Shown: positions 61,401-64,000 of the stretch, piece after piece | How positions within the stretch are numbered: the first letter of the stretch is position 1 | Layout: each line of letters opens with the position of its first letter | Source: Ichthyophthirius multifiliis | Lineage: Eukaryota; Ciliophora; Oligohymenophorea; Hymenostomatida | Direction of reading: 5' to 3' | DNA: 64,000 nucleotides | NCBI RefSeq assembly: GCF_000220395.1 | Contig: NW_004086288.1 | Coordinates: 1 to 64,000, forward strand | Program-made: the position numbers and the translations under genes | Notes under the pieces: generated by a model | Seen by the model: the letters and a program-made list of their open reading frames with translations, nothing else | What the model was told of the DNA's origin: nothing | The model's database searches: none

Positions 61401-64000
61401 ATAATATATAGCTTATCTTATTATTAGAGTTTACTTTTTTATATTAAAGGTATATAAGTGATTTCTAAAAAATTCATTTTAGATAAATTAAATTTTTTAA
61501 AATAATTATTAATATCAAATCCATTAAATTAAACATTAGATGAAAGAAAATCCATATCATCTTTATAAATTACAACTAAAGATAAATAAACTTAATCTCT
61601 ATTAAATAAAATATCTTTATATCCTTTTGTAGACTCATATCCTTCTAAACAATTTAGAACTTAAAAATCATTAATATAAAACAATTAAGGAATAATGTTT
61701 TTTAAATTAATAGATTTTAAAAATTCTATATAAAATTGAATAAAAAATAAAAATAAAAATTATATAAGTATATAAGTATATATATATATTTATATATTTA
61801 TATATTTATATTTTTCTTTATTTAATATATTTTATTTTTTTAAATATTAACATTTTTACTTTAATTATTAGTTACGCTTATATTTTCACTTAATTATTTT
61901 ATTAAACTTTATTTAATAAATTAAGTAGAATCTATATAGTTAAACTATTTATCACAAATAATATATTAATAATCATTATTAATAATTTAAATATACATTG
62001 AAATACCAAAATTGCACTATTCAATAAAATCTAATTTACATCTTTTAATAACTGGTTATAAGAAACCATTCGAATCTTTTATAAAACAAAAATATTTTCC
62101 CAGTTATATCGGTAACATATCAGCTTCTTCTATTAAAGAGTCAATTTACAAAATTAGATTTTAGATTAAAAAATCCGGATTAATTACATAAAAAGGTTAT
62201 CCTATAACTTAATCAATATCATATCCTATAACCTTTTTGATAGATGTGCTAGTTTTATAGATTTGTTTATTATATAAAGATATAAAAATAATAAAAGATT
62301 TTTATTAAAATAAATCTATTTGAGCATCCTATTTCTATAAATTTCTTTTCATTACATTCTTAGAATTATTTATGAATGATTTTTTATTTCTTTTAGAAAA
62401 ATCAAAATATTCAATATATATTTACAACAATTATTATGTTTATGTATGTTTTGGGCTAATATCAATTAATCTATTAATTTTTTTATAAATATTCTATTTA
62501 GAAATAATACATTTATTTCCTTATTTTTATAAGTCATCTAAATTTATATAGTCGTTACATAAAAATTAGTAAAACTCTTATCTTAATTATAGTGCTTTTT
62601 ATATTTCTTTTTTTGTCTCTAATTATAAATAATCATACTCTATTATATAGGAAATTCCCAACCTTTAATTTTAGTATTCATGTTAATCGAAAAAAATTTT
62701 GAATTTATTATATGTTTAATTTAGTAAAATATAGACAATTTATTGGGTTTATAACGAAGATTTTTCATTCACAAATTATTTAATATAAAATATTTGGGTA
62801 AACGATTTAGCAGGATTATTAGCTATTTATGTAAGAAAACTCATATACAGAGCTCTTATTTCTAAAAGAATACCTTCTTTTTAATTATGTGTAATATATT
62901 TTTGGAATAAATTGTTTAAATATTCAATAAGGGAATTATTTCCGATATTATGCCCATTAATTTATTAAATATTTTGGTTGTTTTGAGAATTTTTAAATTT
63001 AAAACAAAAACATATCTCTTAATTACATTTCATTAAATGGTTTGCGTAAACATTTTCAAAAGTAACTCCTTGTCCATTTTTCATATAATCTTCTATTGCG
63101 ATGTTAAACAAAGGAATTAAAGAACGCACGTATAAACTAAATTTTTCAACTTTTAAACTATTTATATCAAAATTTATTAATTTTTAACAAATTTTTGATT
63201 ATAAGAGAAAACCCAAATAATAGGATAGAGGAAGAGTTATTAGAAAAGTAAAAAAAAAAGACATTTTTAAATCAATATTTAAATATAAAATACTAATCAC
63301 ACTATTAATTATTTAAATTGTACAAACTTCACTATGTAAAAATTAAATTTCTAAATAGAAAAAAGGATAATCATATAAAAAAGATAAAAACTTTATTAAA
63401 TTAAAAAAAAACTAAATCCATAATTATATCTAAAGCTTACCAAATTTATCTATAAAAAGTATTATTATTTCAAACAATATAGAAATCCATTTATATTTAT
63501 TTTTACTACTTTGAGCCAAATAATCACTTTCTATTAATGAATAATCGAATTCATTTAATAATATTAAAATTTAAATTAAAAAAGATTAAATTAATATAAT
63601 TATTGAAATAACAATATATTCCTTATTAAAAATGCCATCCAAACTTAATTATATGAAAGGAATTAATAATAAATATTAATATGTTTGATAAAAAATCGAA
63701 AAAAATTAATCCATCTGCTTATAATTTGTTTTTTTCTTTTTACTATCTACAGTGTGCCAAAGCAAAAAACGCAATAAAATGTAAAAAATTAAAAATGTAT
63801 TTAAGAAAAACACAAAAAGTATTTTAATTTAAAAATTCTAGAATATTAATTAAGGTTTTTTTGAATATAAAATTACATTTCAAAAGTTATCTAATAAAGT
63901 GTCTTTTTTTTTTAGAAAGATAAGTTAAAATATATTATCTATTTGAATACTTATTAATTATATTTAATTCCATAATATTAAAAATAATGAAAATTTTAAG
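58438..64000 (-). CDS. TmcB/PAS-type large transmembrane protein, 5' end beyond the window
   Basis: A ciliate-expanded family of big membrane proteins. From the edge inward it has hydrophobic N-terminal segments (63200-64000). A TmcB-like tetratricopeptide region follows, with a Cys pair (KCNQEICFCFKFKNS; SFLTQIANNPAKSFTQIFY; ALQLRQEFYQFLCNDYINL; about 62500-63150). A PAS-like domain comes next (IFISLYNKQIYKTSTSIKKVIGYDIDQVIGQPF, then LLP-type core, 61900-62350). A charged acidic linker (IEYIEENDDENDELDED) lies near 60650. Further membrane spans follow (GVNAGIIFVILPIYFIV; IPIFLLVYSIIIFLIFSLY). An extracytosolic loop ends in spans such as YGITMYIFVYIVV and TGA at 58440-58438. Similar proteins in Tetrahymena are proposed sensors, but the function is unproven. 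Short introns, some TA-filled (61770-61820), are present and not all resolved. The gene is partial. Confidence 0.75.

Overview
The window is a stretch of a somatic (macronuclear-type) genome from an oligohymenophorean ciliate, probably close to Ichthyophthirius or Tetrahymena. Three things point there. The DNA is extremely AT-rich, by eye about 85% A+T. Conserved proteins read through only if TAA and TAG are glutamine and TGA is the sole stop. Introns are mostly tiny GT-AG introns of about 38-90 bp. Standard-code ORF calling breaks up or misses nearly every gene, so the genes below were read by hand with TAA/TAG=Q, joining exons wherever a GT-AG intron restored the frame. For importin-alpha, DNA ligase IV, the FCP/SCP phosphatase, the Schlafen-like protein, the first MFS transporter, the PAF-acetylhydrolase, the mucolipin channel, the EF-hand-like protein, the C2-like protein and two hypothetical genes, the exon lengths sum exactly to whole codons.

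Layout. 1-750 AT-rich intergenic with an AATTT repeat; 753-2545 (+) importin-alpha; 2767-3522 (-) coiled-coil protein; 4256-7241 (-) DNA ligase IV; 7638-10163 (+) NLI-interacting-factor-like phosphatase; 10.2-11.6 kb intergenic microsatellites; 11648-13222 (+) Schlafen/AlbA_2 protein; 13723-21511 (+) giant BEACH-WD40 protein; 22.2-23.4 kb (+) an unresolved, probably multi-exon gene; 23555-25163 (-) SR-rich double zinc-cluster protein; 25628-29362 (+) ankyrin-repeat protein; 29699-31373 (+) MFS transporter; 31676-33181 (+) PAF-acetylhydrolase; 33.2-36.3 kb mostly non-coding; 36296-38050 (-) Aurora-like kinase; 38.5-40.3 kb (-) Asn/Gln-rich protein; 40867-42315 (-) LRR protein; 42512-44181 (+) RIO1 kinase; 45180-45614 (+) doubtful ORF; 45739-46937 (+) C2-like protein; 47027-49093 (-) tandem cyclic-nucleotide-binding protein; 49625-50564 (+) EF-hand-like small protein; 51159-52963 (+) oxalate/monocarboxylate-type MFS transporter; 53134-55596 (+) mucolipin-type TRP channel; 55772-57374 (+) Asn/Gln-rich protein; 57803-58299 (-) small protein; 58438 to beyond 64000 (-) TmcB/PAS-type transmembrane protein, cut by the window edge.

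The genes do not form operons or one pathway. They look like an ordinary housekeeping and signalling neighbourhood: nuclear import, end joining, ribosome maturation (RIO1), membrane traffic (BEACH), Ca2+/cyclic-nucleotide/PAS signalling and transport. Several neighbours are divergent with short AT-only promoter gaps (7242-7637, 25164-25627, 42316-42511, 49094-49624). No rRNA, tRNA, telomere, CRISPR, insertion sequence or virus was recognised. The most interesting items are a long near-perfect inverted repeat inside an intron, an isolated 11-G tract, the tandem cysteine-cluster SR protein, the Schlafen-like gene, the ligase IV gene, and a 1.2 kb region of gene-like sequence that I could not assemble into one frame.
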